DNA of 64,000 bases, taken from positions 1 to 64,000 of the forward strand of contig JAETNO010000004.1 in NCBI GenBank assembly GCA_021768245.1. The letters are read 5' to 3'. Under the pieces are notes generated by a model. It was given only the letters and a program-made list of their open reading frames with translations, was not told the DNA's origin and ran no database searches. Made by a program: the position numbers and the translations under genes. Shown piece after piece: positions 54,344-63,215 of this stretch; position 1 is the first letter of the stretch; each line of letters begins with the position of its first letter. The DNA is from Bacteroidaceae bacterium (GTDB lineage: Bacteria; Bacteroidota; Bacteroidia; Bacteroidales; Muribaculaceae).

Positions 54344-56332
54344 GCCGCACTTCCTTTTGATTCGCTCTATCCGCCTGCCGGTGCGGTTGTTTATTATCAG
54401 GGGGACGTTTTCGACTTTCACACTGCTTGTGTCAAGTCCGAAAGCGTCCTCTGTTTTCATCTCCATCTTCCGAAGCATGGCATGGAGGTTCATCAACATG
54501 CGGTCGCGGGGACTGCACTGGCTTGAAGGAGAAAAGACCCTGTGGATAATTATGAAACGGAAATCACCGGCTATCCCGTGACGCCTCAACGACGGATAAT
54601 CGCTCGTAAGGTCGAGCAATCCTTCGCTTACCATGTCCTCCACAGCCTGACGCAGATACACGCTCACCTGTGGCTGAATCCTGAAACCGATACGCATATT
54701 GAGGCTTATAAGTGTGCCCGGAATCAGAACCGTCCTTTCATATTCAAGCGTATCGGGGCTATCGGTAAACTCGACCCTTATAATCCAATAATGGTCGGCG
54801 CGCTTGGGCTGCTTGTTGATTATCGAATAGACGAGTTTGCTCTCGACCTCATCGGCCCTTCGCGAACGGCTGAGATAGACGACGTTGGAAGCATATTTCG
54901 GAATCTCTCCGTCTGATTTTATATCCGATATGATGTCAGTGTAATCACTGAACTTATTGTAAGTGATATAATGGGAACGTATCTCCGAAGCACGGCGCCA
55001 CAGGAGCATAATCGAACCGATTAGCCCGGCAATCAGAAGAGTGAACCATCCGCCATGGATAAACTTAAACATATTTGCCACGAAAAAGGCCCCTTCTATC
55101 ATAACAAAAGCTACGGCGAAAAGCCCTACAATCCATAATTTGACACCTTTCATATGGAGATAAAACGCGAGCAGCACCGTGGTCATTAGCATAGTGACTG
55201 TGATGGCAAGTCCATAGGCGGCTTCCATGTGGCCCGACGAACGGAAGATAAGAACCGTCAATACACAACCGACCAATAAAAAAGTATTGACAAGCGGTAT
55301 ATACAGCTGCCCCTTGAGCGTCGACGGGTATTTGATGCGCAGACGGGGCCAGAAATCAAGACTCATCGCCTCACTGAAAATAGTGAACGAACCGCTAAGC
55401 AAAGCCTGACTCGCTATGATGGCAGCTCCGGTGCTCATCAAAATCCCAGCAGGCAGAAACCACCGTGGCATTACCGCATAAAACGGATTGACGCCGGACG
55501 CCATGGCCATATCAGGATGCGAAATAATCCACGCACCCTGTCCGAGATAGTTGACAATCAGCATGAGCTTGACGAACATCCAACTGTATGTGATATTCAT
55601 ACGTCCGCAATGGCCGAGATCTGAATATAAGGCCTCGGCACCGGTGGTGCACAGAAACACCGCGCCAAGTATCAGAAACCATCCCGGATAATCGACCAAC
55701 AGTTTCACGGCATACCATGGATTAAAAGCCCTCAACACCGACAGACAGTCCCCGAGATGGAGCGCACCCAACACACCGAGCATAAGAAACCATGCCAGCA
55801 TAAAAGGCCCGAAAAATTTCCCGATTGCCTTCGTGCCAAGCTGCTGTATGAGGAAAATCGCAACGATAATCACCAGTACAATCGGAAGCACCGGTGCCGA
55901 CGGGCTTAAATCACGCAAGCCCTCCACCGCCGATGTCACTGTCATTGCCGGAGTTATCACCCCGTCGGCTATTAGTGCGCTCGCCCCCACGGCAGCGGGG
56001 ATGAAAAGCCATTTGCGTGGCAGACGCTTTACGAGGGAACATAACGCAAGAATCCCTCCTTCACCCTTGTTGTCTGCACGCAAGGCGACAATCACATATT
56101 TGACGGTGGTCTGAAGCGTCAGAGTCCATATCACACACGACACCGCACCGACAACATAGTCCTCAAGTGACCATCCGTTACCCCCTTCCCCTGAATGGAC
56201 GCCCATTATGGCTTTCATAACATAAAGGGGGGACGTACCGATATCACCAAAAACGATACCGACCGTGACCAGTAAAGCAGTCAGTGTGACTTTGTGTATG
56301 GCAGTAGTCTTTAAATCCGGCTTGTCTGTCAT
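54338..56332 (-). CDS. kup: KUP/HAK potassium uptake protein
   Basis: 664 aa. About 12 membrane helices cover residues ~15-430, starting GIVFGDIGTSPLYVMKAI, a KUP signature; NKGEGGILAL and GVITPAMTVTSAVEG also match the family. The C-terminal ~230 residues are cytosolic. It imports K+ with H+ in the inner membrane. Monocistronic and convergent with the alcohol dehydrogenase. Confidence 0.94.
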   Translation of the reverse strand: MTDKPDLKTTAIHKVTLTALLVTVGIVFGDIGTSPLYVMKAIMGVHSGEGGNGWSLEDYVVGAVSCVIWTLTLQTTVKYVIVALRADNKGEGGILALCSLVKRLPRKWLFIPAAVGASALIADGVITPAMTVTSAVEGLRDLSPSAPVLPIVLVIIVAIFLIQQLGTKAIGKFFGPFMLAWFLMLGVLGALHLGDCLSVLRAFNPWYAVKLLVDYPGWFLILGAVFLCTTGAEALYSDLGHCGRMNITYSWMFVKLMLIVNYLGQGAWIISHPDMAMASGVNPFYAVMPRWFLPAGILMSTGAAIIASQALLSGSFTIFSEAMSLDFWPRLRIKYPSTLKGQLYIPLVNTFLLVGCVLTVLIFRSSGHMEAAYGLAITVTMLMTTVLLAFYLHMKGVKLWIVGLFAVAFVMIEGAFFVANMFKFIHGGWFTLLIAGLIGSIMLLWRRASEIRSHYITYNKFSDYTDIISDIKSDGEIPKYASNVVYLSRSRRADEVESKLVYSIINKQPKRADHYWIIRVEFTDSPDTLEYERTVLIPGTLISLNMRIGFRIQPQVSVYLRQAVEDMVSEGLLDLTSDYPSLRRHGIAGDFRFIIIHRVFSPSSQCSPRDRMLMNLHAMLRKMEMKTEDAFGLDTSSVKVENVPLIINNRTGRRIERIKRKCGL

Positions 56333-56480
56333 CTAATTGAAACGTAATTATATCAAGCTCCCTATGAAAAGGAGACGTAACTGAAACTTTTTTTGAGATA
56401 TTAACGATGATAAAGACTGAATTGTTCCCATTGTATCTATAGGCGACAGCTTCACAAGGGAAATGTCATTCAACTGTCGC

Positions 56481-56511
56481 TTGGCTATGTCGGGAAGATT
56501 TCGTAACTTTG
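56481..56511 (+). promoter_or_regulatory. Promoter of uvrB
   Basis: TTGG (56481-56484), a 19-bp gap and TAACTTTG (56504-56511), 30 bp upstream of ATG 56541. Confidence 0.65.
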
Positions 56512-56540
56512 TAAGTTAACAAGCCTCTTTTTCTGATTTT

Positions 56541-58649
56541 ATGAAATTTCAGCTATCTTCGCAATATGAGCCGACGGGTGACCAGCCGCAAGCCATCGAA
56601 AAACTTGTGGCCGGCATCAAAGCCGGAGAAAAAGCCCAGACTCTTCTTGGAGTGACAGGCTCGGGTAAGACATTCACGATGGCCAACGTCATAGAACGCA
56701 TCGAGAAGCCCACCCTGATACTGAGCCACAACAAGACTCTCGCCGCCCAGCTCTACAGCGAGTTCAAGGGATTTTTCCCTAACAACTCCGTGCAGTATTT
56801 CGTGTCATACTACGATTACTACCAACCCGAGGCCTATATCCCGACTGTCGACAAATATATAGAGAAAGACCTCATGATTAATGAGGAAATCGACAAGCTA
56901 CGCCTCTCGACAGTGTCAGCTCTCCTTTCAGGGCGCAAGGATGTCGTTGTGGTTTCATCCGTCTCCTGCCTCTACGGCATGGGGAATCCCGAGGACTTCG
57001 ACAGCAATGTGGTCACAGTGAAAGTGGGACAAAAAATCACGCGCAACAAATTTCTGCGCTCTCTCGTAGCATCGCTCTATTCACGCAACGAGCTTGAACT
57101 ATCACGAGGCACTTTCCGTGTTAAAGGCGACACCGTCGATATCCGTCTCGCCTATGAGGAAATCATTGTGCGGGTGACGTTCTGGGGCGATGAGATAGAA
57201 TCAATCAAGACGCTCCATCCCGAGGACAATACCTCACTCGGAACTCACGACCTCTTCCAGATTTATCCCGCAAACCTCTTCGTCACCTCTCCCGAACGCA
57301 TGGGCACCGCTATCGGACAGATTGAGCTCGACCTCGGCGAACAATACAACTACTTCATGCGTGAAGCCAAGGAACTCGAAGCGAAGCGCCTGCTTGAGCG
57401 CGTGACCTACGATGTGGAGATGCTGCGCGAAGTGGGCCATTGCTCCGGCATCGAAAACTACAGCCGCTATTTCGACGGGCGGCAGCCGGGGATGCGTCCA
57501 TTCTGCCTGCTCGACTACTTCCCCAAGGACTTCCTGACAATAATCGACGAAAGCCATGTGACCCTCCCGCAGTGCCGTGCGATGTATGGAGGCGACCTTT
57601 CACGCAAGCTGAATCTTGTGGAATACGGCTTCCGTCTCCCCGCCGCACTCGACAACCGCCCTCTGAAATTCGAAGAATTCGAAAAACTGACACCACAGGT
57701 GCTCTACGTCAGCGCGACCCCTGCCGACTATGAGTTGGAGAAATGCGGAGGGGTGGTAGTGGAACAGATTATCCGTCCTACGGGTCTGCTCGACCCGATA
57801 ATTGAAGTGCGTCCGTCGCTCCATCAGATTGACGACCTCCTGAGCGAAATCAACGACCGCATTGAGCGTGACGAACGAGTGCTCGTAACCACCCTCACGA
57901 AACGCATGGCCGAGGAACTCAACGACTATCTGACGAAGCTTAAGATAAAGACCGCCTATATCCACAGCGATGTCGACACTCTCGACCGAATAAAAATCCT
58001 CGACGGTCTCCGTGCGGGAGAATTCGACGTGCTTGTCGGAGTCAATCTTCTCCGTGAGGGCCTTGACCTCCCCGAAGTCTCCCTCGTGGCAATTCTCGAC
58101 GCCGACAAGGAAGGATTTCTGCGCAGCCACCGCTCGCTGACCCAAACTGTAGGCCGTGCGGCCCGCAATCTCAACGGCACGGTAATCATGTATGCCGACA
58201 AAATCACCGATTCTATGCAGCAGACAATCGACGAGACATCACGCCGTCGCGCCTTGCAGCTCGCCTACAATGAGGAGCACGGTATCACGCCCCAGGCAAT
58301 CGTCAAAGCCCGCAACGCCATCATCGGACTCGAGACGGAAGCCGACGAGGACGCACGCCACTCACGCCGTGAGCGTTCCGGACGCGAAGTCAAGACCGGG
58401 CGGTCGGCAGCCGCGAAATCCATACCCTACGGCGAAGAGTACAGCACCAAAGTCAACCTTGCCGCCGACCCCGTCATGGCCTATCTGTCAGCCGACGCCC
58501 TGCAGAAACTCATCACCAAACGGCGCATGGAGATGGTCGATGCCGCCAAGCGCATGGACTTTATCGAAGCCGCCCGTCTGCGCGACGAAGTCCTCGCAAT
58601 GGAGGAGCAACTTGCCAAAATGCCTGCTGAAAACAAAGAGACGGAATAG
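56541..58649 (+). CDS. uvrB: Excinuclease ABC subunit B
   Basis: 702 aa. Walker A GVTGSGKTFTMANV lies near 38-51, the damage-probing beta-hairpin region YYDYYQPEAYIP near 92-103, DEXX-box TIIDESHVT, and helicase motifs REGLDLPEVSLV and QTVGRAARN follow. A C-terminal UVR motif (MEMVDAAKRMDFIEAARLRDEV) contacts UvrC. It performs damage verification in nucleotide excision repair. uvrA and uvrC are not in this window. Confidence 0.97.
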   Translation: MKFQLSSQYEPTGDQPQAIEKLVAGIKAGEKAQTLLGVTGSGKTFTMANVIERIEKPTLILSHNKTLAAQLYSEFKGFFPNNSVQYFVSYYDYYQPEAYIPTVDKYIEKDLMINEEIDKLRLSTVSALLSGRKDVVVVSSVSCLYGMGNPEDFDSNVVTVKVGQKITRNKFLRSLVASLYSRNELELSRGTFRVKGDTVDIRLAYEEIIVRVTFWGDEIESIKTLHPEDNTSLGTHDLFQIYPANLFVTSPERMGTAIGQIELDLGEQYNYFMREAKELEAKRLLERVTYDVEMLREVGHCSGIENYSRYFDGRQPGMRPFCLLDYFPKDFLTIIDESHVTLPQCRAMYGGDLSRKLNLVEYGFRLPAALDNRPLKFEEFEKLTPQVLYVSATPADYELEKCGGVVVEQIIRPTGLLDPIIEVRPSLHQIDDLLSEINDRIERDERVLVTTLTKRMAEELNDYLTKLKIKTAYIHSDVDTLDRIKILDGLRAGEFDVLVGVNLLREGLDLPEVSLVAILDADKEGFLRSHRSLTQTVGRAARNLNGTVIMYADKITDSMQQTIDETSRRRALQLAYNEEHGITPQAIVKARNAIIGLETEADEDARHSRRERSGREVKTGRSAAAKSIPYGEEYSTKVNLAADPVMAYLSADALQKLITKRRMEMVDAAKRMDFIEAARLRDEVLAMEEQLAKMPAENKETE

Positions 58650-58724
58650 AAACTGTTTAAAATTCACGATAAATTTTTAAATAATTTCTAATAAGGTTGT
58701 TCATATATTATCACTGTATCAGAG

Positions 58725-60656
58725 ATGAGTCCGAATTTTAATGACCGATTTCTCCCGACAAGCGTCAAGGAGATGAAAGCCTTGGGATGGGAACATGTAG
58801 ATGTGATTCTCTTCTCGGGAGACGCATATGTCGACCATCCCTCATTCGGTGCAGCCGTACTGGGCCGCACCCTACAGGCCGCAGGCTACAATGTTGCGAT
58901 AGTCCCCCAGCCCAACTGGCAGGACGATTTGCGTGATTTCAAGAAATTCGGCGCCCCCCGTCTCTTTTTCGGCGTCTCCGCCGGAGCCATGGACTCGATG
59001 GTCAACCACTACACAGCCGCCCGGCGGCGCAGGAGCGACGACGCATACACACCCGGCGGACGTCACGGCGCGCGTCCCGACTACCCAACCATCGTCTATT
59101 CATCAATTCTGCGCAAACTCTACCCTGACACACCGATTGTGGCGGGAGGCATAGAGGCTTCAATGCGACGGCTCTCACACTACGACTATTGGCAGGACAG
59201 ACTACGCCCCTCACTCCTCGCCGACTGCGAAGCCGACCTCATCAGCTACGGTATGGGAGAGAAAACCATACTTGAAATAGCACGGAGACTCGAGAACGGG
59301 GAAAAAATCACTGATCTGACCGACCTGCCGCAGACAGCCGTCAGAATCCCTGAGGCGACATTCACCGAAGGCATCATACTGAATTCATTCGCCGACTGCC
59401 TCCGCGACAAGCACAAGCAGGCCGAAAACTTCAAGCATATCGAGCAGCAGAGCAATGCCATGCACGGAAAAACCCTATGGCAACGCCACGACGGCTTCTG
59501 GGTAAAGGTCAATCCGATGTATCCCCCCATGACTACGGGAGAGATAGACGCCTCCTTCGACCTTCCCTACACGCGCCTGCCACACCCCCGCTATAAAGAC
59601 AAACGCATACCGGCCTACGAGATGATACGCCACTCTGTCAACATCCACCGGGGATGTTTCGGAGGATGCGCCTTCTGCACCATCTCGGCCCATCAGGGAA
59701 AATTCATCGCATCACGCAGCAAAGAGTCCGTAATCCGCGAGGTGAGGCAGGTAACAAAAATGCCCGACTTCAAAGGCTATCTGAGCGATGTCGGAGGCCC
59801 GAGCGCCAACATGTACCGCATGGGAGGCAAGGACAGCACTATCTGCGAGAAATGCCTGCGTCCATCCTGCCTGCATCCCAAGGTGTGTCCCAACCTCAAC
59901 ACCGACCACCGTCCGCTGCTCGAGCTCTATCATGCGGTAGACTCCGTGGAGGGAGTGAAAAAATCATTCATCGGAAGCGGCGTGCGCTACGACCTCTCCA
60001 TGCACACTACAGGTGACCGCGAGATTGACCGCGCCAACCGGCAATACAACGAGGAACTCATAGTCCGCCATGTTTCGGGAAGACTGAAAGTGGCCCCCGA
60101 ACACACCTCGGATACGGTGCTTAATCTCATGCGCAAGCCCTCCTTCCAGCTCTACCATGAATTCAGCAAATTCTTCGACAGCGTGAACTCACGCCACGGG
60201 CTCAAACAGCAGCTCATCCCCTACTTCATCTCGTCGCACCCCGCCTGCCATGAAATCGACATGGCCGAACTCGCCGCCGAGACCAAGGAGATGAATCTCC
60301 ATCTCGAGCAGGTGCAGGACTTCACGCCCACCCCCATGACACTCTCGACCGAGATTTACTATACGGGCTATCATCCGTATACCGGGGAGAGAGTGTTCAC
60401 CGCCACTACCCCCGAAGAGAAACTGGCCCAGCGTAAATATTTCTTCTGGTATGACCGGGCCTACCGTCCGGACCTCATGCGTTCGCTCATGAAACTCCAC
60501 CGACCCGACATTGCAGCCAGACTTTTCCCCGACAGACAGGTTCCTGCATCAGGTATAAAAGGTGGTTTCCATTCATATGGTAAAACACGGACAAAGCCAC
60601 GGATGGACGGCAAATCCAAGCCGGCGAAAGGCAAAAACCGCAATGGACAACAATAG
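58725..60656 (+). CDS. YgiQ family radical SAM protein
   Basis: 643 aa. An N-terminal B12-binding-like region (~1-290) with GVSAGAMDSMV and GGIEASMRRLSHYDYW precedes the radical SAM cluster motif C311-xxx-C315-xx-C318 (RGCFGGCAFCTI). A second Cys-rich stretch lies near 378-392 (ICEKCLRPSCLHPKVC). The C-terminal ~50 residues are basic and unstructured. The family is widely conserved but its reaction is unproven. It follows uvrB by 75 bp without an obvious functional link. Confidence 0.93.
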   Translation: MSPNFNDRFLPTSVKEMKALGWEHVDVILFSGDAYVDHPSFGAAVLGRTLQAAGYNVAIVPQPNWQDDLRDFKKFGAPRLFFGVSAGAMDSMVNHYTAARRRRSDDAYTPGGRHGARPDYPTIVYSSILRKLYPDTPIVAGGIEASMRRLSHYDYWQDRLRPSLLADCEADLISYGMGEKTILEIARRLENGEKITDLTDLPQTAVRIPEATFTEGIILNSFADCLRDKHKQAENFKHIEQQSNAMHGKTLWQRHDGFWVKVNPMYPPMTTGEIDASFDLPYTRLPHPRYKDKRIPAYEMIRHSVNIHRGCFGGCAFCTISAHQGKFIASRSKESVIREVRQVTKMPDFKGYLSDVGGPSANMYRMGGKDSTICEKCLRPSCLHPKVCPNLNTDHRPLLELYHAVDSVEGVKKSFIGSGVRYDLSMHTTGDREIDRANRQYNEELIVRHVSGRLKVAPEHTSDTVLNLMRKPSFQLYHEFSKFFDSVNSRHGLKQQLIPYFISSHPACHEIDMAELAAETKEMNLHLEQVQDFTPTPMTLSTEIYYTGYHPYTGERVFTATTPEEKLAQRKYFFWYDRAYRPDLMRSLMKLHRPDIAARLFPDRQVPASGIKGGFHSYGKTRTKPRMDGKSKPAKGKNRNGQQ

Positions 60657-61148
60657 ACAGAACAACATTTTTTAACGCAATATAGTATATTAGGGTCATT
60701 CCCTTGTCCATTTCCAATAGACAAATCAATGGACAATAGACTATGTAGGCAAAAATCCATTTCAATTTTTTGCAAGATTCTATCTTAATCAATATCTTTG
60801 TCTTTGCAATGCATGGACAGAGGCAGACACACCCTCATCGTCATGTGCGGACATCACGATAATAAGATAACAAATAATTTCATCCACATACATAGATAAT
60901 ACTTAATTTGCCATACATGACACTCCATTTCCTATAATCCTATAGGGATATGCACTCCAAAACGGAATCAACTCATGAAAACGCAAAGAAAACATACAAT
61001 TTTTGAGCAGGAAGGTAACAAAATTACCCCCCCACATTATATTGTTGATTTTCAATGGATTACACCCGAATCCTTTAGCTTTCCCCACTACTGCCGTATA
61101 AATTCATCCCGTCAGACAGCCATTGTCCGACCCGACATCTATATCTGT
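60657..61148 (+). other. 492-bp gap with the fimbrial promoter and a long leader
   Basis: No convincing gene. It contains an inverted repeat TTGTCCAT (60704-60711) / ATGGACAA (60729-60736) with 17 bp between the arms, a promoter (60769-60800) and ~340 nt of AT-rich leader before ATG 61149. An open frame from 60975 would add 58 non-homologous residues to the DUF3575 protein and lacks a signal peptide, so it was not used. Confidence 0.5.
60769..60800 (+). promoter_or_regulatory. Promoter of the fimbrial operon
   Basis: TTTG (60769-60772), a 20-bp gap and TATCTTTG (60793-60800). The 8-bp inverted repeat just upstream (60704-60736) could be a regulator site. Confidence 0.6.
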
Positions 61149-61718
61149 ATGAAATATCCGATTATCGCCACGATAATGTGGCTTGTTGCCTCTATATCCA
61201 TGTCGGCGCAAAACCTCGGCATAAAAACGAACCTGCTCTACGACGCGACTCTCACAATCAACGCAGGCGTCGAGATGCAGATAGCCCCCAAATGGACATT
61301 GGACATCTCCGGCAACCTCAATCTGTGGACACTCTCCGACCACCGCAGATGGAAACACTGGATGCTCCAGCCCGAAGCGCGCTACTGGCTCTGCGAGCCG
61401 ACCCACGGCCATTTCTTCGCAGGCCACCTCATCGGCGGACAGTTCAACGCCGGAGCATGGCCCATGAAGAGCGGATGGCTCGGACGCATGCACGACAACC
61501 GCTATCAGGGATGGGGCGCGGGACTCGGCGCAGGCTACGGATACTCGTGGATACTCGGACGACACTGGAACCTTGAAGCCGAAATAGGGCTTGGCTACAT
61601 ATTCCGCAGATATGACAAATATCAATGCGCAGGCTGCGGCAAGAAAATCAAGAGCGGCCAGAATGGTCACTACTTCGGCCCCACGAAAGCGGCCATCAAC
61701 ATTGTCTATGTATTTTAG
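61149..61718 (+). CDS. DUF3575 family protein of a fimbrial locus
   Basis: 189 aa from ATG 61149. Signal peptide ending SMSA is followed by LGIKTNLLYDATLTINAGVE, WTLDISGNLNLW and WMLQPEARYWL, the DUF3575 pattern. The alternating strands and the final AAINIVYVF suggest an outer membrane barrel. These genes precede Mfa/FimA-type fimbrial genes in Bacteroidales and are thought to help pilus display. It is followed by a DUF3868 gene 30 bp downstream. Confidence 0.86.
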   Translation: MKYPIIATIMWLVASISMSAQNLGIKTNLLYDATLTINAGVEMQIAPKWTLDISGNLNLWTLSDHRRWKHWMLQPEARYWLCEPTHGHFFAGHLIGGQFNAGAWPMKSGWLGRMHDNRYQGWGAGLGAGYGYSWILGRHWNLEAEIGLGYIFRRYDKYQCAGCGKKIKSGQNGHYFGPTKAAINIVYVF

Positions 61719-61748
61719 CCTCCTCAACCTGACAAACACCAACCGACC

Positions 61749-63185
61749 ATGACTACAAAAACAGTGACAATAAAAAGACTGATAATAATCCCGATAATCA
61801 TACTCTTCACCTACAGCTCGTGGGCACACGAGCTTGACATCAGCAACGTGCAGACATCACGCAAGGGAAAGCAAGTCACGGTGAGCTTCAATCTCGAATC
61901 TCCCCGAGGCGTGGACGCCAACCGCGAAATCACATACGTACCCGTGCTGCGTTCCCAGGCCGGCACAGACTCCCTCAAGCTACCTGCCGGGACAATAGCG
62001 GGACGCAACCGCTACTACACCCTTCTGCGTAACCGCGCAACCGCCGACAATCTCACCCTCGCAGGAAAAGGGATGAAACTATCATATGAGAACACAATAG
62101 ACTATCAGCCATGGATGGAACACTCCACCCTTAACGTGCGCCTCGAGGAGAAGGGGTGCTGCGGCAAGCCGGCGCAGAGCAGTGAAAAGCTCCTCGCCAC
62201 CCTTGACTACACTCCCCGAAAATTTCAGCCCGTCTACCAGTATATGCGTCCCGTCCCTGACCCTGATGAGGACAGGGTGAAATCACGCTCGCTATCGGGG
62301 AAGGCCTATATAGACTTCCGCGTGAACCGCACCGACATCGACCCGACCTACAGCGACAACAGCCGCGAGCTCGCCTCAATCGACAGGACAATCGACTCCG
62401 TGAAACTCGACCGCGACATCACCATCGATTCAATTCACATACGCGGCTATGCATCGCCTGAGGGTTCCTACAGCAACAATAGCCGTCTCGCCAAGGGTCG
62501 CACGGCCTCATTGGTGGCCTATGTCGAGAAGCTCCACTCGTTCCCCCACGGCATCATCCACAGTTCATATGAACCTGAGGATTGGGAAGGACTCGCCAGA
62601 GCTCTTGAAACAATGACGTTCGACAACAAACGCCAGGTCATGGAACTCGTGACGGACAGCAGGCTCGCTCCCGACACACGCGAAGCCAAGTTCCGCGAGA
62701 CATATCCCCAGACCTATGCAGCCGTAAGGGAAATGATTTATCCGAAATTGCGCCACAGCGACTACAGGATTCACTACCGTGTCCGCTCCTTCAACAATCC
62801 GTCAGAGATAGTAGACATAGCGAAGAACGCGCCGACGAAACTGAGCTACAACGAGATATGCGCTGCATCCGAATCGTTTGAGCAGGGTTCCAAGGACTAT
62901 GCCACGCTATGGGAGAACGCCGCACGCCTTTTCCCGGAATCGACTGTAGCCAAGGTCAATGCCGCCAATTGTGCCATGGCCGATGGCCGTCTCTTCGTCG
63001 CCCACTCGCTTCTCGAGGAAGCCGACCCCGAATCGCCCGAAGTCATATATGCCAAGGGTAATCTCGCCGCCCTCCAGGGCGACAGGGATAAAGCGAGGGA
63101 ACTGTTCACCCGCGCCGCACGCATGCAAGTCAGCGATGCCCCCGAAGCGCTCCGCCGCCTCAACGAACTGCCTGACTGGGACTAA
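61749..63185 (+). CDS. DUF3868 / OmpA-like protein of a fimbrial locus
   Basis: 478 aa with signal peptide. An N-terminal DUF3868 domain (~25-180, ELDISNVQTSRKGKQVTVSFN) is followed by a region resembling OmpA C-terminal peptidoglycan-binding folds (SIHIRGYASPEGSYSNNSRLAKGRTASL), then a helical, TPR-like tail (LLEEADPESPEVIYAKGNLAALQGD). It likely couples the pilus base to the cell wall. Second gene of the fimbrial operon. Confidence 0.86.
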   Translation: MTTKTVTIKRLIIIPIIILFTYSSWAHELDISNVQTSRKGKQVTVSFNLESPRGVDANREITYVPVLRSQAGTDSLKLPAGTIAGRNRYYTLLRNRATADNLTLAGKGMKLSYENTIDYQPWMEHSTLNVRLEEKGCCGKPAQSSEKLLATLDYTPRKFQPVYQYMRPVPDPDEDRVKSRSLSGKAYIDFRVNRTDIDPTYSDNSRELASIDRTIDSVKLDRDITIDSIHIRGYASPEGSYSNNSRLAKGRTASLVAYVEKLHSFPHGIIHSSYEPEDWEGLARALETMTFDNKRQVMELVTDSRLAPDTREAKFRETYPQTYAAVREMIYPKLRHSDYRIHYRVRSFNNPSEIVDIAKNAPTKLSYNEICAASESFEQGSKDYATLWENAARLFPESTVAKVNAANCAMADGRLFVAHSLLEEADPESPEVIYAKGNLAALQGDRDKARELFTRAARMQVSDAPEALRRLNELPDWD

Positions 63186-63215
63186 GAAGAACTTATACGA
63201 AAACCACACCTGAAC

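Noticed and set aside
60975..61148. N-terminal extension of the DUF3575 protein
   Set aside because: The added 58 residues hide the signal peptide that begins at ATG 61149 and resemble no family sequence.
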